Source: Opisthorchis felineus (taxonomy: Eukaryota; Platyhelminthes; Trematoda; Opisthorchiida; Opisthorchiidae). From it: a DNA stretch of 64,000 nt. Both the position numbers and the translations under genes were made by a program. The notes under the pieces are model-generated. The model made no database searches. It worked only from the letters and a program-made list of their open reading frames with translations, and was not told where the DNA came from. Each line of letters opens with the position of its first letter. Positions within the stretch are counted from its first letter, which is position 1. Shown in pieces: positions 12,601 through 23,801 of this stretch. The DNA is taken from assembly GCA_004794785.1 (NCBI GenBank), contig SJOL01005766.1:205403-269402 (forward strand). The letters run 5' to 3'.

Positions 12601-13009
12601 TAGCTTTCCTATTCGCGGAAGGGAGGGATCCTGAATGAAACAACACCAGAATAAGTCAGAATAAACACAGTCTATGGGAGTTCCTCATTGAGCGTTGCGA
12701 GGCTTCCTTTATTTTGTGGTAATCTTTTTTATATCGCTAGTTTCGCAAAAAAACAAAGGAGACCGACCCAATAAATGTGTTAACAGATGTTTTAGTGGCT
12801 TTTGCTGCCCCTGTAACTCCTTCTGCCTTATTTGGTCAGTTTTATTGGTATAACGGTCAGGAAACTTAAAAAAATTAAGCTTAACCCGGAGTTATATCGC
12901 TTGTCCGAATTTACTTTCTGGGAGGTTTAGCCCACGGCGTTTCCTCAGCGTGGTCTATGAGGTATAATTACCGTGTGGTGGTTAACAGCACTCTGGAGTC
13001 TCCAGTGAA
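9641..13009. other. no recognisable gene
   Basis: Several frames of 80-158 residues exist (for example minus 12244-11768 and + 11043-11486), but none has a recognisable motif and none is bounded by convincing splice sites. Some of this is likely decayed repeat. Confidence 0.4.
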
Positions 13010-13950
13010 CAGAAAAAATTACAAATGTAAGTCAGATACAATGTCACAAAGAGAAAAATCAAAGTAAATCTTGACTCACAGTTCACAATAGGAAATTACG
13101 TAGTTCCGTACTCCGTTGAACCATGTAGTGGTCTAGGTACCCAAAAAGCTACTTTAGGAGGAGTGTGAGGCAAGGAAATAAATATAATTACTTAAGAATT
13201 GAGTACACAATAATAAAAAGGGCCGAATGGAACAGACTCACTAAGAATTGTTCTCCTTAAAATAGTTCGCCATTGGCCCAGGTCAGTGAATAAATAATAA
13301 TCCGATCGCGGATGTCCAGGGGTCTTCTTTCCGGGAAGCTGTCACATATAATAAACTCCGAAGACAGTCTGAAATGTTTTGACACCAGAGTTAGCACAGG
13401 AAGCTCGCGTATGACCGCTGTAAGCGCGAGCGAAATGAGAAGAGAAAGTCGGAGAATGTGACCACGCCCGTATTGTATGTAATTTGTACAAATGTGCGTT
13501 TTTGTGGTTTTGTGTATTCAAACAAAAAATGTTTATGGAGTTGATGAAATACGTAACGTTATAATGAAAGCAAAAGAAAGGTACAAAACACCACAACCAC
13601 CACCAAGAAGAGAGGATTCCACTTTCCTGGTATTCCAGACCTCCGGTGTTCGCAGTAATAATCCACTGATGTGAATAGTTGAGTCCAGTGTTTGTAGCTA
13701 AAATTTTTGTTCACATTGAGAGTTAGTCCCAGCCAACGGTATTCAACGGACAGTCACAACAACAATCACTCAGCAAAAGTCCCAAAGTCACGTTAGACCC
13801 CAAAATTGGGCGGTTGTTGTTATATTTCATTAAAACAAACTTTTGTACCGTAATGTGACCGATATTGATAGGAAGAAAGAAGAGGATACTGACCATGGAA
13901 AATAGCAGTTTACAAGTGCTACAACCGTACCAATTTTCCTCGACTTTCGT
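13010..13950. repeat. dispersed repeat R5, copy 1, interrupted
   Basis: The part 13020-13125 matches 21127-21232 (shared words atgtaagtcagata, aatcttgactcacagttcac, ccgttgaacca). The part 13605-13940 matches 21250-21535 (tcctggtatt, tccagtgtttg, gtcacaacaac, cactcagcaaaag, acagtttacaagtgctac). Between these, about 470 bp (roughly 13130-13600) has no counterpart in the second copy, which suggests an insertion here or a deletion there. The element type is unknown. Confidence 0.7.
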
Positions 13951-15784
13951 TTTGGTTGTACTTGAGCACCCGCAACTGACGCCAGTTCTGCATGTATTCT
14001 GACTGCACCATAATGATCATCTCTGATGGTATGCTATTATTATTATTATGACTACCAGCGTTATATGAGTGTTTCACTCCTCACCTGATCAAGAACAAAG
14101 GCCCATGAGATGTTTCTATGACATTTGAACCATTGAACCGTATCATGTTACTGCAGTGGCATTTTAAGTTAGAGGCTGATGATGTTATGAGTCGCTAAAC
14201 AGAGATGTGGTAGCTAAGGGCATTCTCCTGTAAATGAGGAAAACCCTGGTAAAGCCATATAGGAAGCAGCCGTTGGCTTGAGACATCCGGTTGACTTTAT
14301 TTACTAACGCACCATCTCATATGATAATGAATGTGAGCTGTTGACGTCTTCCTTCTTTGAGATGATGGTGAAGGCCACCAAGATACAATGTAGACGCAAT
14401 CGTCCGAAATTTCTGGTCCAGCCAAGTCGGAAGGAACGATCAGCTATCGTTAAAAGCTGGCTCTTCGTTGTCCACGCGGCCAGCTGAATCAGGGCCTTCA
14501 TTAATGAGAGCGAAATCTTCTAACTATTGCAAACCAAAAAACATAATAAAGCGCTGAAACCTCAGAACCTATGAACAAGCATCGCTGACAAATGCCGAGG
14601 AGCCCAAGGAAGAAAACTTTGAGCTCAACGATGTGTACGCTGCCAACTATCACTTCATATGAACTGTTACATAGTTTCATTATGAAACAGAAGAAAACTA
14701 AGCCTTGCTGCGGTGGTAAATGCCAGGGATCCATAAGCAAATGAGCTTTAGAAAAGTTAAGCGGGCGGAGATCTATATGTGTGGGGCTCTACTTACTTTA
14801 ACACGAATAGAATAGCGCAGAACTGATGCTCGCTTTCAAAATTGTGAGGTCAAGTCAACACATAATGGTTTTACTCTTTTCCACTGGCACAAGTCACACT
14901 TGTGAGAAATCACGAACACAACTTCAAAGTGAACGAGACGCTCCTCCAATGTATCACGTTTATCGAATTTTGGTCGGAGCGGAATTCCAGCTCAGGCCCT
15001 GGGTTGTTTGTTTGAAAAATCCATAAAACTAGGATAGACACTGGTGAGGATATGCTGAAGTCCAGTGCTCGTAGCTGATTACCAGTTATTAACTGCTGCG
15101 CTATCCTACTGGGCCGTCTATTTTCCTTACCTTTGACTTAACTGTTACCCTTAAATTCACTGGACAAATTAATTGCTAATTGCGAAGTGTTTGAAACTTA
15201 AACTTTTTAGACCACCAGGACAATCTGCAACCCACAGGTTTTCGTTTGACTGCCACCAACTATTCAACAAATCTAGAAAGTGCTATTATCTCAACTAAGT
15301 AGTGTGGTCCACGCCGTCACAACCTCCAGTAAGTTCTCCTATAGGACCGAAGTTCGTGTTTGGAAAGTGCGGCTCAGCCACAGCGTGTGGCTACAAAATC
15401 AAGCAAAAATACAGGCTAATGAAACCGACTGACGATTTGATGCTGTTTCGTTCATCAATCGCCAGGTGTTATGCAAAGGTAACACCGTAGCTCATGAAAG
15501 TCTGTGAAGTGCCCCTATTTCCCTCTAATTTTATTAACTTTTAACATCACCTGCGAACAATGTGTTGCATAATGTAAACAGATTCAGCGAACGTTATGTA
15601 CGAAACCCCTTCCTTTACCTTGCTTCCCAGTCGTATGTGTGTGGGCGAGCATTTATTAATCTGGCATCCTTGCCAAATGCAACTTGAGCAAATTGAAGCC
15701 ATTCTTCTGTAACACTGTAAAGGCCAGTGAAATTCCAAGTTAAACATTCTCAGTAGTCGGTAGTTAATCTGGCAGAGGGGTGTG
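13951..15784. other. no recognisable gene
   Basis: There is a short (TTA)n run near 14035-14048. I recognise no exon or named repeat. Confidence 0.4.
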
Positions 15785-16190
15785 AAAGAGGTTACGAAAC
15801 GTCTGCGTTCCGTCGGTGCTACTCGCCTTCCAGGACGGGGACTGCGTGATCCTCACTGCGCCTGGTTGAAGACGCTGCAAGATATGGCTGCCAACCGATG
15901 TCAGTGGGGGACAAGATGGCCCAGTGGTTAGAGCGCGAAGTTACTGACCGGAAGGTCTGTGATTCGAACCCGACCTCCGCCTCTCGACTTCCCCTGTCTA
16001 GGCTTGGGCAACTTGGCAGTATCCCAGCCGTCGTGCTTCCTTCGGGTGGCAAGGCAGTTAAGCACCGGAAGAGTGCTACAGCTGAACGTTTTTTCCCAAC
16101 CGATATCAGTGGCGTTCTTGTTGTCAGTTTCTATCCAGATTGCCTGAATGAGTGCCTGGAGGTGTAGGCAACTAGGAATGATCGTAGTAA
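15785..16190 (+). repeat. dispersed repeat carrying a nested SINE
   Basis: This is the same family as 1690-1920, in opposite orientation. The left part (15785-15907) and right part (16096-16190) are contiguous in the other copy, while here they are split by the SINE at 15908-16095. Confidence 0.7.
15908..16095 (+). mobile_element. tRNA-derived SINE, full copy with target duplication
   Basis: The head looks like a tRNA gene: a box A-like tggcccagtgg (from about 15917) and a box B-like gattcgaaccc (15961-15971), the RNA polymerase III internal promoter. A tRNA-unrelated body follows and the copy ends in a short T-rich stretch. It is flanked by the 17-bp direct repeat ccaaccgatGtcagtgg (15891-15907) / ccaaccgatAtcagtgg (16096-16112). 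The paralogous repeat at 1690-1920 lacks it. Related copies are at 16621, 24412, 36095, 39893 and 49911. Confidence 0.85.
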
Positions 16191-16309
16191 GCCAGCAGTA
16201 AGTCCCTTCTCCAACCACCTTTATTCTTTTCTTCACAATAAGGATTTCAAATAAATGATGGTTATACGGCAGTGGAGCATCTGTGTTGAACACTGATATC
16301 ATGCTGTCA

Positions 16310-16329
16310 ATGACGATGATGATGATGAA
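16310..16329. repeat. (GAT)n microsatellite
   Basis: A run of gatgatgatgatgatgaa follows tgac. Confidence 0.8.
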
Positions 16330-16620
16330 TAGTCAGCAGCTCGCTCAAGCAGTGTTTCATACTCAGTCAAGGCCACTCATTATGAGTAAACAGCTTATTG
16401 CGTACGTAAAACTGAGAAGATTGTCACGAGCAGATATGCTATGATGTATTTATTGAGAAAGTTGTAAACAAGCATTCCAATTGCGACTGAAACAGGGACC
16501 GCTTTATATTCCACTCTTAAAAGCGCTAACCGTTGATATAAAACACATCCCTAGTTTGCACATTCCTAACCTTCATTATATTAAGAGCTGTGAAGTGGGA
16601 ACAATTCGTGAGCTGCTTTT

Positions 16621-16796
16621 ATGGTTGACTGGTCAGAGAGCAAATTTACTAACCGGAAAGTTCGTGGTTCGCACCTGACCTCTGCATCTCGACGTTTCCT
16701 GTCTTGGCTTGGGCAATCTGGTAGTATCCTAGCTGTCGTGCTTCCTTCTGGTGGCATGGCAGCTAGGCACCGAAACGGTGTTACAGCTGAACGGTT
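16621..16796 (+). mobile_element. tRNA-derived SINE copy
   Basis: It shares with the 15908 copy the blocks ctaaccggaaagttcgtggt, gcttgggcaa, cttccttctggtggcatggc and ttacagctgaacg, in the same order. Box B has drifted (ggttcgcacc), so Pol III promoter strength is doubtful. Confidence 0.8.
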
Positions 16797-19700
16797 ACCT
16801 TTTTTATGTCGTGGGTGGGAGCTCAGTGTTACTGTTAGAATTAGGACACTTTTGCTGCCAGTGCTACGGCTAATTTGAGAGTTGATTGCGCAATACCCTC
16901 AACATAGATATTCTAGGCTCTCATTTTAAATATGCAGGCTGTAGTAATTTTCCAAGGGATAGGTTTGCAAACTTTTCACCTCATCGCCACCTTAGCCTAT
17001 GATTCCTTTCTCCATCGCTTCCGGGAACAGTCACTCCCATCAATAGGGGTGCAACCGAATAGGACCATTCTCTTGAGAAATACAATCCCAGTATTCGTGG
17101 TTTCGTGCGCAATCTATTGAAAAAGGCAGTCACCAATCATTAGCCCTATACTGCCTATCACGGGTGGCCCGTATAATGGGTACAAGCTAATTAACGGCCA
17201 CTCAAAAGGAGACTCCCTTCAGTTAGAAGCTATGAATTCTCTTTTGCTATCTTAGAAGAATTGTGTTGACTGTATCAAAACGTTCTTGGTTTAATGTAGC
17301 ATAGTAGCTGCAGTTATCAAGGGCTTGTTTGTTTTCATAAGTCAGAATAGCATACCATTTTGCGTACAAACTAGAGTCTTGCTGCGACATTCTGATTGAT
17401 TGCGTGTTTTGAACAATATTGACTTAATCAGCTATTGCCGGTTATTCTTTGTCATGATGATAGCCTGGAACCACAGGCGATAAAATCCGTTCAAGCGATG
17501 TAATTTAAGATAGTACAAGAATAGCCACTAGAAACGTTTGGTATGACAATTGGGGTCAAGTTTTTTTTAAGTGTAGCGGCCGTGGTATCGCATCGCCAAC
17601 ATCGACGATATAAAAGAAAGCCATAGCAGATCCCGCCTATAAGACTTCGTTCTGCCTCCCCCTACCGCCTCTAATTAATCACCAAGTGGGTGACATCCAC
17701 ACACTGAGAGCGCCATATTAGAGGTATGGCTACTTCTGAGTAAAGATGCAGACAATCCACAGGTAAAACGTGCCGCTGAATATGTAAAGAAATCTCCAAC
17801 ATTTTATCAAGTTTGAAAAGTACAAAAACTCAAACCAACTGGAGTTTTTGCGTAAATGAAAAAATCATGACCAGACAAGGATGGTAAAGTTAAGAAAGTA
17901 GTGATCACCGCATTATTACAACCTTCAGGTAAATTCATCTTGTATTCACTTGATTTACGGTAGACTGCTGCCGCACAATCGCCGCAAAAGAGAAATCGAA
18001 TGTTTTGGAGGAACAGAACTGCGACTAGAGATTATGTAATTTTTTAAAGATTCGGAGAACTTGTAAAGCAAACATTTTGCTGTAGCAGAATGAAAAAGTT
18101 ATTGAAACGCATTCAAGCGTTTATTTGACCAAACATATCAGAGGTCATTTGAGGACTTTTGCAGATTAACCTAATCTATGAGTGGTGGGGTGCTTTTTGG
18201 CACTTTATTTAAGCTCATGTTAGCAGACCAAGTCAGGGGCTGGAATTTTTCAGAGCAAACCTTAAGGTCACACCATATGAACTTCCTGTGCGATGACTTT
18301 AAAAGACTGCCCTTTTGTTAATTCACTTGACTTACTATTGTAACTTACTGGGATATTGCATTATTTACAAGTTTTTTTACTTTTTTTTGGAAAAAATTGT
18401 TAGTTTCAGAGAATCGCCGTATCATATCCCGAGTCATTTGTTTAGTTACGTAATTATGAATGGCAAAAAGGCTTTCTCCTTTTCTTTGCTAAGGCAAAAT
18501 TCTGAAGGCGGATTTTTTTTTCTCTTAAGATTTGTTACCGTCCCGCACGGAAATAGCATGTTATATTGAATGGAGCAGCAACGTTTGGAATGTTCAGAAA
18601 CGTTGTTTGATTAAATATAGCTGCTCACATATTTGGGAGAAGGATACGTAAAAAGCACTCTTTGAGTTAATCGTTAGTTGAGGCGCAAGGGGACTGTTTG
18701 GATAGAAGATTTCCTGTATCCATCCGTTTTGGGCTAGCTGTCGGTAGCATAACACCCCTCTGTACTTCCCACCTAGTCGGTGGGCTTAAGCGTTTGAGCA
18801 AACTTTGCGGTGTTTGGGTTCTATCACAGTCTGTATAGTACAGATTCATCTGACATTACTGTTCTCTAAAGAGCCTCGCGGCCCTCCGGATACATAACAG
18901 TGAGAGTGATTAATCGAAAGACCACGAATCAAGGAACAGCCGGAATAAGACAGATGACTTTCAATTCTAAATTTTCGCCATTGGAATCTGTTGAACATAC
19001 TGAAATGGTCTAACATGGTCTGAAACTTTCAAAGCACGCCTGTCCTCTTCAGACTTGTCGATTATCAAGTCTGTAAAATTGTTGGCTTTTTTGATTCTGC
19101 AAACAATTAGGTACCAGTAACAGCATGAATATTTCGGGAGGACAAGTCCCCTCTTTGAACTTCTGGAATCATTTGGAAGTTGCTGATACTAACCTCGAGC
19201 GAGGACTTTAAAGGACTTTAAGAAAAGGTGCCTCAGCATCTCGAAAAGTGTGAAGGTACGGAATTCGTCAGAGGTGTTTTGACGAATCGCTTGCTCTCAC
19301 AAATGACAACAGTAGCACGTTTGGATACGCTGTGCTCATAACCTCCTCCTTAGAAACTTTACTCTCCGTACTATTGGTCGATGGGGTTGCGGTTTACGGA
19401 GGAATGAGATCCATGGCTACAAAATATGCACAGAACACCATTCCTTGCTTTGTTGCAGCTGTGCGTTGAGTCTGTGCGGAACTTGCCTATTAGCGCACAG
19501 TAGAATTGTCTGCGTTTTGGTAGTTCCACTTGATTATTCAAGCCACCGATTTTGTGTCTAAGATGACACACCGAGTACTTCAAGCACTTTCATACTAGGG
19601 GAGACTAGCCTAACCCCATCAACTACAAATCATTCACCGTGACACCGGTGGGTGAGATTTATTTTTAGTTAGCAAGGAACGCGTTTAGCCGGAGCTTTTG

Positions 19701-21119
19701 ATTAACAGTAAACGACATTCTCTCAGGATAATTGCATTGAATTTAGTTTACCTCTCGAAAGCAGAAGATGGCCACTTGAAACCTGGTCATCGTGCTCTCG
19801 CTCCCTTTGATCCGGAAAAGTCGTATCCCACCTACACCTGACATTTTTGTGGGTCAAGCATGTCCACTTCCAGATATCACTGCACACGGCTGGACACGTG
19901 TTTTTTCCCATCTCCTCGTCTTTTCTAGTGTCGGTTTATTTTTGCCACCAGCCCTTTCCTTTTTACAGCATCTATTACTTTACGACTTGACAACATGACA
20001 AAAGCAAGCTTGTTTAGAAGATATAGAAGAATTCAAAGATGATGCGTTTGATGTAGGTGTCATAGAAAGTGGAATGGCAGGCGTAGATGCGGGAGTAGAT
20101 TTCAGGAGAGAAAGTTTGAGGCTCTGTGGTGCCTCGAGTTGTGCAGATTTCAAACGACCAACGATAACAAAATCTGAGTTGCTACCACGGCTGAGAGGTG
20201 GACAGTCTACGACCTGGCAACAAAGTGTGAAAACCTTAACCATTAACCTCAATCGGGTCGACATCTGCCACCTCTCTGAATGAGGACCCCCGGACTCAAC
20301 TCGCTAATGGATAATGGTGCTGGCAGACATGGCTCAGTGAAGCAGTCAGCTCGTGTATCAAAACCGTCGCGTTCTATACGTAGCCGCCCAGTTTCCCAAA
20401 GCAAATACTCATGCCAGCGCCTCCAATGCTTGGCTACATCTCTCACGTTTTCCCATTTTACGAGAACTGTAGCAGCTAGAAGCAACATACACTTGGTACA
20501 TGGTACATAGCTGATAAACTGAGCTGGACTGAATGGTGTATGAACTTAACTCTTATGACAGGTGACGCAGTGTTTCGGGTATTCGCGAACTTTTTTAGGC
20601 ATCGTGGCGACATAATTAGCATGGGTGGTGAAAACAATGGCATCCTCAACTTTTATTGGATTCTTTAATGGCTGAAGAAGAACTGAGAAAGCAAAGTTCG
20701 GCCTTGAAGTTCTCCGAGATATCAGGGACACGGCATTGGAAGGCAGTTGTTGGATTATAATCTTCATCCAGTTATGTTAACGACGGATCTTATACTGGGT
20801 GGTGGTATTGGGCCTTTGGGCGTGTAGCTTTTCGACAGCGCCAGCTTGTGGTGTACCTGCGCTGGTTGGTTTTGCGCTGAGGTGCTCCCGCACTACTACG
20901 GAGCTTGCTTACAGTCCGCCTAATGCTAGCAATTTCGGGATACATACACAGACACGACGGAAAACGCCACAGAGATATGCCTAATGCATCCACTTAGATT
21001 GCGATCCATCTTTGACCAGAAAGCTGAGTCACACCCTATGCCTCCAGTTGTAAACCTACTGGGCACGGCTGTGAATGATTGGAACATCTTGTAGTGGTTA
21101 ACGGTGAGAAATCTCTAAT
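16797..21119. other. no recognisable gene
   Basis: This is A/T-rich sequence with chance frames below 95 residues and no exon supported by splice sites and a known domain. Confidence 0.4.
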
Positions 21120-21545
21120 GAGCAGGACAAACTATTAATGTAAGTCAGATATGATGCCACAAGGAAAACAATCCAAGGAAATCTTGACTCACAGTTCACA
21201 AGAAGAAATTCCAAAGGTCCGTATTCCGTTGAACCACCACACCATGAAGGAAGGGTTTTATTTTCCTGGTATTTCTACCTCCCGCAAGTGAAATATTCAT
21301 CCAATATTCGTCCAGTGTTTGCAGCCAAAAGTTTTGTTCACGTTGGAAATTAGTAATAGTCAACCACCAGTCACAACAACGGTCACTCAGCAAAAGGTGC
21401 AAAGTTCTGTTGAGCCCAAGAAGTAGGGGCTTGTCGTGTATCTCATTAAGACAAACCTCGTGCAATAATGCGACCAATATTGACCGGGAGAAAGATGATA
21501 TTGAGCAAGAAAAAATAACAGTTTACAAGTGCTACTACCCTACCG
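21120..21545. repeat. dispersed repeat R5, copy 2
   Basis: This copy lacks the extra segment of copy 1 at 13010-13950 and is contiguous from atgtaagtcagata to acagtttacaagtgctac. It lies in the same orientation, about 8.1 kb away. Confidence 0.7.
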
Positions 21546-23594
21546 GCCAGCTTTGTTACAGCATCTCATAAACAAGTTCAAACTAGTGACGTTCACTATG
21601 TATAGAACGACAGCGGCGTTCAGTAATGCGAGCCCGCTGCCGTAGTCAGTTTGTTCCGCATGACCTAGCCGTATTTGCTAGGAACGGTTTCTGAATTTCA
21701 AATATTCTCAAAGAAAAATACCTAAAGCAATCAAGTAACTTCCACTTCCCTCATTTATTCGCATCGACAGCTTGTAGAGTGCCGCTCGAAATCTATGAAA
21801 GAAAGATGCTTGTGCATCTGAACGACCTCTAACCGGCCCTCCTGGGCTACCTGAGACCAAGCTTTTGGCGTGATTTGTTTAATCTCGATCTTGCCACGTA
21901 ATTCTTTACCGCAATAATCCACAGTTATTGACGTGGGTACCACTGTAAACTGTTCACAACAAATCATGCAGAATCCTCCAGGATGCGATAGAAAATCTCT
22001 CGAAAGGGTTTGATCCCAGAGCATTACCGCGTCCAGGTGAAGCACATCTCCGTATCCTTTGAGAATTTTCCCACCTTTTTTCTCTTCAACAAAACCCGTT
22101 TCCTTCTTTATCCCCCTTTTGATATCTCCTATCGTTTTATGGAAAACCACCATGCGTGAAAGCGTGAATGCCCTGTTGGTTGTACGTCGGTAGAGTTCTT
22201 TAACTCCAAGATTTCGGCAAAGTAAGGCTAAATGTGAGTACGAGAAAAGTACTTGGTACTTTTGAGGTCAAGTGAAATCAGTGGTTCAGTTCCGTAATTT
22301 AGAAGCCGGGTGGTTTTTTGGTCTAGTTGTGGGTTGTTGTTTTGGCGCTCGATTTCAACTTCACCTTTTTTAAATTTTCTTACAGTGGAGCACTAAACAG
22401 GAGTGTCGCCTTCCAAAAGCTGATTCGTTTGAAAATATAATACAGATTTTTCCAGTCATTTATATCAATGTTCAAAAAACCTTCATGAGGTCCAAACCAG
22501 TCACTAAATGACCAAGTTTTACTTCGAGGTTTTTGCGGATTATTTTAGTCTAGAATAAAAGAGTAGACTAAGCTCGAATGGCTCACTCACGGACCATAAG
22601 ATAAGATATATGAAAAACAGTTTCGTATTGTACGAGGTGAAACTAAATCTCTACAAAATATAAACTAAATAATTTAGGTTAAATCCACGCATAAAGGCAG
22701 AATCTCACTCCAAGTTTCATATAATTAGGCAACTTTTGCTCGTGTTTTGAAGCTCGCCATAAAGAAGACACTTCATTGGCTGGGATTATCCATACTGGAC
22801 GAACAGCGCTGCGATAAATTTTCTCAGACTGATTGAGTAATGACAGTAGATGTCTCAGTTCAACGGGATATTACAAAAGTTTCTCTGTCCTTCGGAAGAC
22901 AGCAATTTATCAGTGCGAGTTTTGTGAAGGGCTTTCAACACAATCGTGCTTTCACACACTTTATCAGTGCGCAGTTGGTCTACTTGAAATATTCTTGGAA
23001 CGTGATATGTGGTTAAAACACAGCAGGAAAAAAGGAAAAGAAATCTTTGGTTTTAATGGACTAGAACATCAAAGACAGGAGATTTATACGGTCTTCCCTA
23101 GACGAAGGCTTCTATTCCGAGGGACATCATATTAGATCATGGGTGGTGGCGGATGATTTTATAAATCCTTATGGGAAGTGGCCAATTTCCGGAATACAGT
23201 GTCCAGAGCGTTGCTCCATTTATTTACGAATCCCAGGTTCTCAGTCAGGTGCTAATATTGACGTCACCTGTTTCCGCGTTTTCGCCTCTGTCAAGAATGG
23301 TGCATAGAACCTACACAAACAAATATCTTATGATCAGTAACTTCCCATATAAGAAACCGAATCTTCTGACTACGGTTAGCCATTTGTAAGCACACTTCCC
23401 TATTCCCTAAACGGTATTTTATAATCTAAAAATATTTGTGTTGGTTTATTTTCAGGGTAACTAACCTTGGGTACTCGTATCAAGTACCATCCGGAGAATA
23501 TGGTATGAACCATCAGCGGATTTCATTTTTTGAGCATGCATGTAATGCATTCGCTGCATGACCAGTCGCCACAGTAGTGCATGTGCGATAGTCC
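21546..23594. other. upstream region of the beta-subunit gene; one unassigned frame
   Basis: A minus frame from 22153 to 21755 (132 residues) contains CMICCEQFTVVPTSITVDYC and stays open, but it has no recognised family and no splice support. No TATA-type promoter is convincing. If exon 23595 is really the first coding exon, the promoter and 5' UTR of the Cav-beta gene should lie here. Confidence 0.35.
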
Positions 23595-23801
23595 ATGTTT
23601 TCCACCTTAAACGAAAGACGTAAGAAGCTTACAAGACAAGCCACCGATCCCGGTGCGGCTCCTCGTCGTCCACAGACACAACAGCAAGAAGCACAACAGA
23701 TTCTGATTCCAAGAGAGCGCCTTCTTTCCAAACAAAAATCAACTGACTCGAACCCAAAAGGATCACGTACACGTTCAAAGTCGGCTAAGGGTCGGGCTAC
23801 G
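23595..23801 (+). CDS. candidate first coding exon 1a of Cav-beta
   Basis: An ATG opens 69 codons that begin [15 protein letters not shown] and end SKSAKGRAT, followed by a good donor (G|GTATGT). The exon ends in phase 0, which fits directly to the acceptor CAG|AGT at 35172. The peptide is basic and Gln/Ser-rich, as N-termini of Cav-beta isoforms often are, but these are too variable to prove homology. Codon use and the clean donor favour a real exon. It lies 11 kb upstream of exon 2, which is long but not unusual for flatworm genes. Confidence 0.5.

Noticed and set aside
15908..15980. Functional tRNA gene
   Set aside because: The box A/B head belongs to a SINE: it recurs in at least six copies with a common tRNA-unrelated body and has target duplications.
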